A stretch of DNA of 64,000 nucleotides from Fusibacter tunisiensis. Lineage in GTDB: Bacteria > Bacillota > Clostridia > Peptostreptococcales > Acidaminobacteraceae. Location: assembly GCF_016908355.1 (NCBI RefSeq), contig NZ_JAFBDT010000007.1, forward strand, positions 1 to 64,000. Direction: 5' to 3'. This document shows, piece after piece, positions 1 to 7,992 of this stretch (the stretch's first letter is position 1; each line of letters starts with the position of its first letter). The translations under genes and the position numbers were made by a program. Below the pieces are notes generated by a model. It did not search any database and was not told the origin of the DNA. It saw nothing but the letters and a program-made list of their open reading frames with translations.

Positions 1-91
1 CTGAATGGTTGTTATTGTCTAATTTCATTCTTTTTACCTCATTTATATGTTTTACTACTGAATATAGTATATCATCTTTTAGGGTCAAAAA

Positions 92-163
92 CAAGTCGAT
101 TCATCCCCCACCTGCACTCTCACTCCGTGAGCAAGGTGGCTTAGAGGCGGGGGACTTCTCGGC
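92..163 (+). mobile_element. Probable relic of an IS200/IS605 (tnpB) right end
   Basis: A GC-rich structured block sits in AT-rich sequence. The arm at 105-113 can pair with AGGCGGGGG at 145-153 (one mismatch) or, over 108-113, with AGGTGG at 134-139. A small hairpin CTCAC/GTGAG lies inside at 119-131. The block starts with GATTCATCCCCC (98-109) and ends GGGGGACTTCTCGGC (149-163), which from memory resembles the transcribed right end (omega-RNA region) of clostridial tnpB elements. One frame reads VDSSPTCTLTP then stop (128-130), like a TnpB C-terminal end, but a stop at 80-82 breaks it upstream. No transposase is visible; it may be a decayed element or the edge of one lying to the left. An attenuator for the racemase gene is the alternative. 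Confidence 0.4.
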
Positions 164-204
164 TATTTTAGTTAAATTTTATATCATACTTTATTGGAGA
201 CTAT

Positions 205-903
205 ATGAAAAAACTTGGAATTTTAGGTGGCATGGGCCCCATGGCCACTGCTGACTTTTACCAAAAAGTGGTGGTGCTGACACACGTTAATAGCGAATTG
301 GAACACATACAGATGTTCATTGACAGCAACCCTGCAATCCCCGATCGAACGGCATACCTAACAGGTCAAGGCGATTCCCCCTTAAATGAACTTGTTAAAG
401 GCATCAAAAGGCTTGAAGCTGCTGGTTCAGACTTAATTGCCATGCCATGCAACACGGCCCATCATTTTTATAAGACCCTTTGTGAACACACGGCTCTTCC
501 TATTATCAATATGGTAGAAGAGACCCTTATCTATACTTTGGATCTTATTCCATCCAAAAAAATAGGCCTCCTTGCAACAAAAGGCACATACGCATCTGGC
601 ATTTATGAAGCAACAGCTCAAAAATTTGGCGTCGACCTGTATTGTCCAGATGCTGGCTTTCAACAGATTCTAATGGAAGCTATTTATGCCTTGAAAAATG
701 GGCGGCTTGATGCTTTACCTGCCTTAAAAACAGAAATATACAAGCATATGGATGCTGTAAATTTAGAGGGTTGGATTTTAGGCTGTACGGAGTTGCCCAT
801 TATCCTCAAGGATCGGATTGATCACTATCCACTTATAGACTCAACCTATGTTCTTGCACGTGCATCGGTTCTCGCATCTGGGGCAACACTTACCCAAAAA
901 TAA
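205..903 (+). CDS. Aspartate/glutamate racemase family protein
   Basis: The 232-residue protein starts with the family signature KKLGILGGMGPMAT. It has the two catalytic cysteines of cofactor-independent amino-acid racemases, Cys82 in MPCNTAHH and Cys194 in LGCTELP, one in each half of the pseudo-symmetric fold. Family members interconvert L- and D-aspartate or other acidic amino acids in the cytoplasm; the substrate cannot be told from sequence. Length is normal for the family. The ATG at 205 follows a GGAG ribosome binding site. It is a single-gene unit closed by a strong terminator. The structured block at 92-163 lies in its leader and might affect expression. Confidence 0.9.
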   Translation: MKKLGILGGMGPMATADFYQKVVVLTHVNSELEHIQMFIDSNPAIPDRTAYLTGQGDSPLNELVKGIKRLEAAGSDLIAMPCNTAHHFYKTLCEHTALPIINMVEETLIYTLDLIPSKKIGLLATKGTYASGIYEATAQKFGVDLYCPDAGFQQILMEAIYALKNGRLDALPALKTEIYKHMDAVNLEGWILGCTELPIILKDRIDHYPLIDSTYVLARASVLASGATLTQK

Positions 904-944
904 AACCTGTCCAAAACTGTTTGATACAGATGGACAGGTTTTTT
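902..944. terminator. Bidirectional intrinsic terminator
   Basis: AAAACCTGTCC (902-912) pairs perfectly with GGACAGGTTTT (932-942), and an inner CTGT/ACAG extends the hairpin. Runs of T follow on both strands. It sits between the convergent racemase gene and the DUF2207 gene and can serve both. Confidence 0.9.
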
Positions 945-955
945 AATTTTTCAAA

Positions 956-2806
956 TTACCAGCCACCGCCACCGCCGCCGCCGGAGCCGCCACCTGCACT
1001 GCCACCACCAAAACTTCCACCACTTGAGGATGAGGCTGGTGCAGAAGACATTGTTCGTCCCATGTCTCTTGTACTTTGATTCATATGCGACGCAAAATAG
1101 GCCGCTGAGAAAACTGTTCCCGGTTGATTTGAAGCATACCAATCCGGCTTTTCAAGTGCAATATCTTCAAACTGTTTCGCCCATTTATCCGTTACACCAA
1201 GTACCATTGCATAAGGCAGAACATTGTAAAAATAATTTGGGTTATCTTCAATTAAAACTTCAATTCTCGACTTTTCTGCATTTTCTATAAAGGCTTTTAA
1301 GCCCTCAAGATGTGCAATCCATTTGCTGCCAAGTTCAGTTCTTTTTTGCCCATGAGGTGCCATATAAAGAAGGATTGCAGCCAAAGCCCATCCTAGCCAG
1401 GATAACCAAGGTGCCCCTAAAATTACAATTGCGCCACCTGAAACCAAAAGTGCAATACCACCACTGACTACACCTGAAATGAAGACCCCAATCCGTTCTT
1501 TTGGGAGGCGTGTTTTCAGCCCTTTAAACAAGGTAGCAGACACAAGCATCATAATACTTAGGACCACAGCCGCAATTGCAGAAAACAAAACTGCCGTACT
1601 TGTGCCATATTCTTTCAATTGATTGAAAGCTTGAAGCATTGTAAAAAATTGAATCAAAATCCCAATTAAAGCAATTAGAAAAGTGGCCAAATACCCTTTG
1701 CCAGAAAATACCCGCCTGTTCTTAAAAGAAGCTTGCGCCGATGTAATTACTTTGGCAATTGTGGTGTAAAATGACTCTTTCAAAGACTCAACTTCCACAA
1801 TACCATCATGCCCATACTCATCAAAGAGTTCATTAAAATAAATGCGTTCAAAGTTTTGTGCATCTGCCGGTAAATTGGCCAATTTTTCAAACTTAATCCG
1901 AGTTTCTTTTTTCTTGAAAATCATCCCAGTTTCAACTTCTTCTTCAATGATTTTCAAATAGCCCCGATCGGCCCAATAAACAAGCATTGCAGTTACATCA
2001 TACACATCAAATTTGCCATCATAAATGTAGCCAATTTCTAGAGGAGTTAGCCCTTCAGGTGGGTAGAATTCCACGGTTGGAAAAATCTGCTTATCCTTTC
2101 CCCACTTAAACATAATCCCTATCGCCAAGGCAAATAACAGGGGAAAAGTCACATAGTATGACTTTCCAAAGTCTCTAATGGCTTGACCTTGCGGCACAAC
2201 GTTACTGTAATACCCTTCCGGAAGGGGTAAGGCAATGGTTAATGCCTCTCCTGGCGTTAACGTCTGATTAAAGGTTCCAGAAATTTCTCTCCCAGATATG
2301 GTCAATACGTCATTTGCATCTGTATCACTGCCATAATACCCATAGGTTAAATTCACATCAGATGCCTCAAAATCACTTGGCATTTGAATTGAAAATGTGG
2401 TTTTATGAATGGGCATTTCCCATTCGGGTCCAACAAGATTGAAATAGAACTCGTCCATTTCAGGATTAAGATCATCGCCAATGTCATACGTATAATGGAT
2501 TTCATAAATTTCAAAGGCCTGCGCATATCGGTCTGGGTCTCCAATTTTCACTTGAATGTAATCGTATTCCCAATTGGAGTCGTATGGATGGGTTGTCACC
2601 TTGACATTGCTCACTTTAACATTTTTCCCAAAATATGTTTTTGTGAGAATCTGCCTAAATATACCGTGATTTGTGTCCGAATAAAAGCGGACGTTTAAGG
2701 TTTCAACAATATCATAAGAGTTGTCATCCTTAACGCGAATATCGATAGACATCTCTTCAATTTCTATGGTGTCTGCATATACGGGCAATTGAATCCCTAA
2801 CACCAA
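956..2806 (-). CDS. DUF2207 (YciQ-type) membrane protein with Gly-rich tail
   Basis: This is a DUF2207-family protein of unknown function. It has an N-terminal extracytoplasmic beta domain (about residues 10-205), a membrane helix near 218-235, a cytoplasmic domain, then a cluster of hydrophobic helices around 370-485. The C-terminal tail is almost pure glycine and ends in Trp. The annotated start at 2806 is a TTG that leaves only a stub of signal peptide ending PVYADT. Reading upstream in the same frame gives a convincing complete signal peptide starting at an ATG at 2866 (GGAG 7 bases before it), but codon 13 of that frame is TAG (2828-2830). The gene is therefore either disrupted, started late, or affected by a base error. 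It lies downstream of lemA and is probably co-transcribed with it. Confidence 0.8.
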   Translation of the reverse strand: MVLGIQLPVYADTIEIEEMSIDIRVKDDNSYDIVETLNVRFYSDTNHGIFRQILTKTYFGKNVKVSNVKVTTHPYDSNWEYDYIQVKIGDPDRYAQAFEIYEIHYTYDIGDDLNPEMDEFYFNLVGPEWEMPIHKTTFSIQMPSDFEASDVNLTYGYYGSDTDANDVLTISGREISGTFNQTLTPGEALTIALPLPEGYYSNVVPQGQAIRDFGKSYYVTFPLLFALAIGIMFKWGKDKQIFPTVEFYPPEGLTPLEIGYIYDGKFDVYDVTAMLVYWADRGYLKIIEEEVETGMIFKKKETRIKFEKLANLPADAQNFERIYFNELFDEYGHDGIVEVESLKESFYTTIAKVITSAQASFKNRRVFSGKGYLATFLIALIGILIQFFTMLQAFNQLKEYGTSTAVLFSAIAAVVLSIMMLVSATLFKGLKTRLPKERIGVFISGVVSGGIALLVSGGAIVILGAPWLSWLGWALAAILLYMAPHGQKRTELGSKWIAHLEGLKAFIENAEKSRIEVLIEDNPNYFYNVLPYAMVLGVTDKWAKQFEDIALEKPDWYASNQPGTVFSAAYFASHMNQSTRDMGRTMSSAPASSSSGGSFGGGSAGGGSGGGGGGGW

Positions 2807-2827
2807 AAGAAATATGCCAAGACTTGC

Positions 2828-2830
2828 CTA
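2828..2830 (-). other. In-frame amber codon in the DUF2207 signal-peptide region
   Basis: From ATG 2866 the minus strand reads M F A Y R F K N P K F I, then TAG, then A S L G I F L L V L G and on into the DUF2207 frame. Without the TAG this is a normal signal peptide: basic N-region, hydrophobic core, cleavage after VYA. The putative start overlaps the last codons of lemA, a usual arrangement for coupled genes. Several other genes here end in TAG, so TAG is a working stop in this genome. Confidence 0.7.
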
Positions 2831-2846
2831 TATGAATTTTGGGTTT

Positions 2847-3395
2847 TTAAAACGATACGCGAACATTTTCTCGCTCCGATTCAACCACAGTAAAAAACGG
2901 CTCTTCTTTAAATCCAAAAATACCTGCAATTATATTGGCTGGAAAAGATTGCACCTTCGTATTAAAGGTTTTTACAACTGCATTGTAGTATTTTCTAGAC
3001 TGCGCAATATCTTCTTCAATCTTCTGCAGTTGTTTTTGAAGGTCAAGAAATTGAGTGTCCGCTTTTAAATCTGGATAGCTCTCACTTAAGGCAAAAAGTG
3101 ACTTTAAAGTACCTGAAAGCGCATTCTCATTTGCTTCACGCTCAGTTGCCGATTGAGACCCCATTACCTTATTTCTTGCCTCAATCACTTGATTAAGTGT
3201 TTCTTTTTCATGTGTTGCATACCCTTTTACAGTCTCAACAAGGTTTGGAATAAGGTCTACTCTCTTTTTCAAATACACATCCATTGTTGCAAAAGCTTCT
3301 TTCACAATATTTCTCAGTTTAACAAAATTGTTGTACATCCCCGCGACAATAACAACGAGTCCTAGTAAAATAATACCAAAAATCAAAAATCCCAT
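2847..3395 (-). CDS. lemA: LemA family protein
   Basis: This 182-residue protein has one N-terminal membrane helix (residues 2-20, very hydrophobic) followed by the long helical LemA domain. Family hallmarks are visible: NNFVKLRNIVKEAF, the RVDLIPNLVETVKGY segment, SESYPDLKA, and a late FPANIIAGIFGF. LemA proteins are membrane-anchored helical proteins with no settled biochemical role. They are commonly encoded beside TPM or DUF2207 proteins, as here with the downstream DUF2207 gene. The ATG at 3395 follows AAGGGG at a somewhat long spacing; a TATACT element lies upstream. A second LemA gene is at 53215-53784. Confidence 0.93.
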   Translation of the reverse strand: MGFLIFGIILLGLVVIVAGMYNNFVKLRNIVKEAFATMDVYLKKRVDLIPNLVETVKGYATHEKETLNQVIEARNKVMGSQSATEREANENALSGTLKSLFALSESYPDLKADTQFLDLQKQLQKIEEDIAQSRKYYNAVVKTFNTKVQSFPANIIAGIFGFKEEPFFTVVESERENVRVSF

Positions 3396-3489
3396 TTAGT
3401 AAGTTCCCCTTTCATATATATAGTATATACCGCTTGGAAAACATTGAAAACAAAAAAGGTTTCTACAAAAGAAATTCACAATTATTTCA

Positions 3490-3519
3490 TTGGTCATTTT
3501 AAACATTTCACGATATAAT
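3490..3519 (+). promoter_or_regulatory. Probable sigma-A promoter for the diguanylate cyclase gene
   Basis: TTGGTC (3490-3495), an 18-base spacer and TATAAT (3514-3519) lie 60 bases before the gene. A strong AAAGGGGG ribosome binding site precedes the ATG at 3579. The 183-base gap 3396-3578 also carries the divergent lemA promoter; nothing else was recognised in it. Confidence 0.55.
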
Positions 3520-3578
3520 AATTGCTGTGTGTGCCTAAATCCTATGGGTATAAAGTCTAAAGAAAAGGGGGTGAGTTC

Positions 3579-5954
3579 ATGCATAAATCCAGTATGATTC
3601 GAAAATACCGCTTGTACCTTTTAGTCATTATAATGATTGCCATCGCTGTTACAGCATTTATGCTCGTTAAAGAATTAAATCATGTAACTGAAAAACGTGC
3701 TGAGGCTTATGCTGATTTGCATTCTCGTGAGCTCGCAACCTTATTTTCATCTTATTTAAGCCGTGACATCACTTTAGCTCAAAATACCGCTGCTAGCGCA
3801 CAAATAAAGGCTTGGCTAAAAGATGAATTCAATCAAGAGGTAAAGTCTCAGGCCCTAGATACCTTATCTGTTTTTAATCAATCCAGCAAAGATCAGAAAA
3901 TGTTTGTGGCTTTTGATACATCATCAAATGTCTACTACTTTAACACTGAAACGGCCCTCGCTAAAATCAATATTGAATCTAGGATGAGTCATGATGACTA
4001 TTGGTATCAGGAGGTTATTGATTCACCTCACCCCTATACACTTTATCTAGAAAGAGAACCCCTCTCCACTGCTGTTACCTTATGGATAAACGTAAAAATT
4101 ATCCAGAATGGGGCCTTTTTAGGCGTTGTCGGGACAGGCATTAACATGGATAACTTCAATGAAGATACAGCATTCTTTACCAATCCAGAAACGGCTACTG
4201 CACTTATTATTGACGCATCTGGAGATATAAAACTTGACACAGACAATGGCATAAAACTCACCAATATGACATTACAACATTATGTATCCAATGAATCTTT
4301 TCATGAGAGACTTGCCAACGCCCTCAACGCACCGATTTCAAACACTGTTTTATCCATTGAGAATTCTGTTTATTCCCATGCAGGCATTTCTCCCATTAAG
4401 GGGTCAAACTGGTCCGTTATAAGCCTGATAAAAGGACAAGCTTTTTACGAAATGGAACGCTACGGCCTAATTTTCTTTTACATTCTCACAATACTTTTAG
4501 TCCTAGTTATTGCGATCCACATTAGCATACACCATATTTTTATCAAGCCCTTTGATGCTTTAATCAACAGTTTAAATCAAAATTCAGCAGCACACTCATT
4601 GACAATTTATGGACTTGACCGCAATGATGAATTTGGTCAATTGGCCGCCAGTATTGAAGCCCTTTCCAATCGGTTGGTAAGTTCCGTGCCTGTAGGCCTT
4701 TTTCTTTTAAACGATAAAGGCGATCTGATTTACGGAAATGATTATTTTGTCAAGCAATTTGGCCTTAATACAACCGGCGAGATGGTAACTTTTTATGGCA
4801 AAAACTTGCATGATATTTTTTCTGATTCTGCAGATTACACTCAGTTTTCTAATTATATTAAAAATCAACTGGCGCTTGGGGTGATGGAAGCAAAATTGAA
4901 ACGCATAGATCAACAAGTTTTCTGGGCTGAAATACACCTAACTCAAACAGATCGGGATGGCTTTTCAGGATTTGAAGGGATATTGCTAAACATTCAACTA
5001 AAAAAAGAATATGAGTCTGAACTCATTAACCAAGCAACAGTAGACCCACTTACCCAACTGTACAACAGACGGTATTTCGATGAAACTGTTAAAAAAGAAA
5101 TCAACCGGTCTACACGCCATCATCATCCACTGTCCATGATTTTATTTGATTTGGACCATTTCAAAACCATAAACGATACATTTGGCCATATTGTTGGGGA
5201 TGAAATTCTTTCAAACATAACCGATGTCGCTTCTAACTGTCTGAGAGAGACAGATACAATTGCCAGATGGGGTGGTGAAGAATTTTCAATCCTCTTACCA
5301 GAAACAGATTTACAAGGCGCCTATCACGTGGCAGAAAAAATACGACAAGCCATCATGACTTATAAGCACCCCACTGTAACACGTATTACTGCAAGTTTTG
5401 GTATCGCACAATACAGGATGGATGAAAGTTACATTACATGGTTTGAACGTGTTGACCGGTATCTCTATTACGCCAAAGAAAATGGTCGGAATCAGATTTA
5501 CGGGTTAAATCGCGACTATAAATCCATCGATCAACTGATTCAACTTAAGTGGCATGATTCCTTCAGTTCAGGCAATACAATTATTGATGAACAGCACAAA
5601 GAACTCTTTAAAATTGCAAACTCAATCATTTCAAACACCATGAAAATTAATTCAGAGTCTGCAAATAGACATGCCATCAAAGCCTTTTTTGAATTTGTAA
5701 AAAAACATTTTGAAGATGAAGAGTATATTTTAAGAGATGTTGGTTATCCTGAGGAAGATCTACTAAAACACAAAAAAGATCACGATGCCCTGCTCTCCAA
5801 GATAAAATCAAAGTGTTCAAAAGAAAACTTAACCCATTCTGAAGTCATGCAAATTGCCATGATGTTGATTCAAGAAGTTGTTTATGAACACATGATTCAA
5901 GAAGATGCCAAGTACTTTGACTACACAAGAAAAACCACCGATCTGCCGGACTAA
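3579..5954 (+). CDS. Membrane diguanylate cyclase with C-terminal hemerythrin domain
   Basis: A 791-residue signalling protein. It has a membrane helix at about 11-32, an extracytoplasmic Cache-like sensor (about 35-290), a second helix (about 298-320), a PAS-like segment (about 370-480), a GGDEF domain (about 495-645) and a bacteriohemerythrin domain (about 656-790). The active motif is GGEEF at residues 565-569, a functional variant, so cyclic di-GMP synthesis is expected. An RETD inhibition site lies five residues before it, implying product feedback. The hemerythrin part retains all expected di-iron ligands: DEQHKE, KKHFEDEE, HKKDHD and HMIQED. The protein probably couples an external ligand and internal oxygen (or NO) to c-di-GMP level. 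It is a single gene with its own promoter and terminator. Confidence 0.93.
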   Translation: MHKSSMIRKYRLYLLVIIMIAIAVTAFMLVKELNHVTEKRAEAYADLHSRELATLFSSYLSRDITLAQNTAASAQIKAWLKDEFNQEVKSQALDTLSVFNQSSKDQKMFVAFDTSSNVYYFNTETALAKINIESRMSHDDYWYQEVIDSPHPYTLYLEREPLSTAVTLWINVKIIQNGAFLGVVGTGINMDNFNEDTAFFTNPETATALIIDASGDIKLDTDNGIKLTNMTLQHYVSNESFHERLANALNAPISNTVLSIENSVYSHAGISPIKGSNWSVISLIKGQAFYEMERYGLIFFYILTILLVLVIAIHISIHHIFIKPFDALINSLNQNSAAHSLTIYGLDRNDEFGQLAASIEALSNRLVSSVPVGLFLLNDKGDLIYGNDYFVKQFGLNTTGEMVTFYGKNLHDIFSDSADYTQFSNYIKNQLALGVMEAKLKRIDQQVFWAEIHLTQTDRDGFSGFEGILLNIQLKKEYESELINQATVDPLTQLYNRRYFDETVKKEINRSTRHHHPLSMILFDLDHFKTINDTFGHIVGDEILSNITDVASNCLRETDTIARWGGEEFSILLPETDLQGAYHVAEKIRQAIMTYKHPTVTRITASFGIAQYRMDESYITWFERVDRYLYYAKENGRNQIYGLNRDYKSIDQLIQLKWHDSFSSGNTIIDEQHKELFKIANSIISNTMKINSESANRHAIKAFFEFVKKHFEDEEYILRDVGYPEEDLLKHKKDHDALLSKIKSKCSKENLTHSEVMQIAMMLIQEVVYEHMIQEDAKYFDYTRKTTDLPD

Positions 5955-5980
5955 GGTCCAGTAAATCAGTGGTTTCTTTT
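5932..5980. terminator. Intrinsic terminator overlapping the cyclase 3' end
   Basis: AAACCAC..GAT (5932-5943) pairs with ATCAGTGGTTT (5965-5975), and CCGGAC/GTCC can pair in the loop. T-rich tracts follow on both strands, so it can also stop the convergent aminopeptidase transcript. The left arm lies inside the coding sequence. Confidence 0.75.
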
Positions 5981-5982
5981 CG

Positions 5983-7215
5983 TTAGAACGTCCAATTTCC
6001 CTTTTCAAACAGTTTTGTTTCCGTTCCATCCTTGGCGTGGGCTGTAATCATCATTTCTGGGCCCCCTACCATGAAGTCAACATGAATCAAGCTGTAATTT
6101 GCCCCTCTGGCTTCCAATTCTTCTTGGGACAAATTTGACCCATTTTGCATTGCATAGGAATATGCCCGCCCCAAGGCAAAGTGAACTGAAGCATTTTCAT
6201 CAAACAAGGTATTGTTGAATAGGATCCCTGTATTTGAAATCGGAGAATCATCCTGTACTAGGGCCACTTCGCCAAGATACCTTGCACCTTCATCATTTTC
6301 CATTAATTTTTCAAGCACGTCATAGCCACGCTCTGCGTAAAAATCAACGACCTTTCCTTCTTTAAATTCGAAACCAAACCCATCGACGATTTTTCCATTT
6401 AAACTCAAAGGCTTGGTCGCTTTTAATGTCCCATTTACTTTGAATTTATGCGGGGTTGTAAAAACTTCTTCAGTTGGTATGTTTGCGACAAAATCATCGC
6501 CCGCCAAACTTTCTTTTGAGCCCCCCATCCAGTAATGTGCATCGGCGAGATAAACTTCTAAGTCCGTTCCTGGTGCCTTAAGCACCAATTTCTCAAATTG
6601 TTTTTCATTTAAAAATTGCTTGTATTTTTTAAGGGTATTGTCATGTGTTTTCCAAGCCTCAACTGGATCTTCACGATCAACTCGAGTGGCTTCAAATATT
6701 TTATTCCAAAGGGCTTCAACGGCTTCTGCTTCATCTAATTCAGGAAATGCCAACCTAGCCCATTCTGGTGATGGCACTGCAACAATAGACCATTTGGTTT
6801 GTCCTGTCATCCTATATTTCATGGCAGGCGCCATTGCTGATGATGCAGTTTTTTGATCCTTGGCAATGAGATTGCCATCTACATCTTTAAGGAGTTCGGG
6901 ATTTGGGGCAGAAATGAACAGATGATGATAATTGGATTCATACATGTCCGTCAAGGCTTTTACTTTCCAGTCTGGGAAGTTTTCAAACACAAAAGGTTTT
7001 CCATTCTCATACTTGGCCAAAGTCATGGCATCATCGTTAAACATTAGCTCTACGTGTTTCGCACCTGCTGCATATGCACGTTTCACAATTTCTCTAGCAA
7101 GTAGCAAGCCATGTGTGTTGCACCCAACAATTAACCCCTCGCCTTCTTTAAGGTTAATGCCCACATGTACTGCCAAATCGGCATATTTTTCGAGTTGTTT
7201 CTGAATTGATTTCAT
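5983..7215 (-). CDS. M29-family aminopeptidase (AmpS/PepS type)
   Basis: A 410-residue metallo-aminopeptidase of family M29, which releases N-terminal residues from peptides in the cytoplasm using two metal ions. Family features are present: the N-terminal QLEKYADLAVHVGINL opening, GEGLIVGCN, the metal-ligand segments LGEVALV, DENASVHFALG and IHVDFMVGG near the C-terminus, and a TEEVFTTPH segment in the middle. Length is standard. The ATG at 7215 follows GGAGG. A possible promoter (TTGGAG, 17 bases, TAAAAT) lies in the 123-base gap upstream. It is a monocistronic housekeeping gene. Confidence 0.93.
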   Translation of the reverse strand: MKSIQKQLEKYADLAVHVGINLKEGEGLIVGCNTHGLLLAREIVKRAYAAGAKHVELMFNDDAMTLAKYENGKPFVFENFPDWKVKALTDMYESNYHHLFISAPNPELLKDVDGNLIAKDQKTASSAMAPAMKYRMTGQTKWSIVAVPSPEWARLAFPELDEAEAVEALWNKIFEATRVDREDPVEAWKTHDNTLKKYKQFLNEKQFEKLVLKAPGTDLEVYLADAHYWMGGSKESLAGDDFVANIPTEEVFTTPHKFKVNGTLKATKPLSLNGKIVDGFGFEFKEGKVVDFYAERGYDVLEKLMENDEGARYLGEVALVQDDSPISNTGILFNNTLFDENASVHFALGRAYSYAMQNGSNLSQEELEARGANYSLIHVDFMVGGPEMMITAHAKDGTETKLFEKGNWTF

Positions 7216-7289
7216 AACGCCTCCATATAAATTATTTTTGATACTCTTATTTTACCATTATCACATACAATCTCCAAGCAAAAACAGAA

Positions 7290-7324
7290 ATATACCGGCG
7301 CGCCATTTGGGAACACCGGTATAT
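7290..7324 (-). terminator. Terminator of the sugar operon
   Basis: A perfect inverted repeat ATATACCGG (7290-7298) / CCGGTATAT (7316-7324) lies just beyond the pgmB stop. On the minus strand it is followed by TTTCTGTTTTT. It closes the nine-gene sugar locus. Confidence 0.75.
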
Positions 7325-7338
7325 CCATTTAGGGAAAT

Positions 7339-7989
7339 CTATGAATTTAATAAGAGGGCTTGATAAAAGTCATTTAAAGTATCAAATCGGTATTGGCACT
7401 TTTCAAGCGGACCAATGCCCACCGGAATCAAACCAGCCGACCTTATACTTTCAATTCCTGCTTGTGCATCTTCAACACCCAGACATTTTTCTGCCGGCAG
7501 CCCCAATAAGGCAACAGCTTTAGTAAATATATCAGGCGCTGGTTTTCCGTTTTTAATGCTAGACGGGTCTACAACCCCATCAAAATAAGAGTCAATTTCC
7601 ATAGCCTTCAGTAAAAAAGATGCATTACGGCTTGCAGATGCAAGCGCTATTCTAATTTCTTTCTTCTGTAAATACTTAAGGAGCTCCAATGTTCCGGGCG
7701 CTAAATCTCGTTTTGAATAGGCCTTAATTTTCTCAAGATAAATGGCATTCTTATCATCGGTAAGGCTTGTTTTTTCAGCATCCGTAAAGGCACGCTTTTT
7801 CGCATCATAAGAAAGAACAATTTCAAGCGATTCCAGTCGTGATATGCCACGAACTTGATCTCCTACTGTATCTGGGATGTTAAACCCAAGTTTATTTGAC
7901 AGGTCACGCCATGCTTCAAAATGGGCCTTACTGGTTTCAGTTAAGACACCATCCATATCAAACACAACGCCTTTTATATTTTTTAACAT
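7339..7989 (-). CDS. pgmB: Beta-phosphoglucomutase
   Basis: A 216-residue HAD-superfamily phosphomutase converting beta-glucose 1-phosphate to glucose 6-phosphate. HAD motif I is FDMDGVLTET, with the nucleophile and acid/base aspartates, followed by the cap domain (about 17-90). LASASRN gives motif II, GKPAPDIF motif III and GVEDAQAGIES motif IV. It lies three bases after the GH65 phosphorylase gene, whose product beta-glucose 1-phosphate is its substrate. This pairing is characteristic and supports both calls. The ATG follows AGGGAG, which overlaps the end of the GH65 gene. It ends in TAG. Confidence 0.93.
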   Translation of the reverse strand: MLKNIKGVVFDMDGVLTETSKAHFEAWRDLSNKLGFNIPDTVGDQVRGISRLESLEIVLSYDAKKRAFTDAEKTSLTDDKNAIYLEKIKAYSKRDLAPGTLELLKYLQKKEIRIALASASRNASFLLKAMEIDSYFDGVVDPSSIKNGKPAPDIFTKAVALLGLPAEKCLGVEDAQAGIESIRSAGLIPVGIGPLEKCQYRFDTLNDFYQALLLNS

Positions 7990-7992
7990 GTC

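Noticed and set aside
9-254. 81-codon ORF at the left edge
   Set aside because: It runs through the structured block and into the racemase gene in another frame, and lacks a ribosome binding site.
2828-2830. TAG as pyrrolysine codon
   Set aside because: A position inside a signal peptide is an unlikely place for pyrrolysine, and TAG ends several other genes here; a mutation, base error or later start is simpler.
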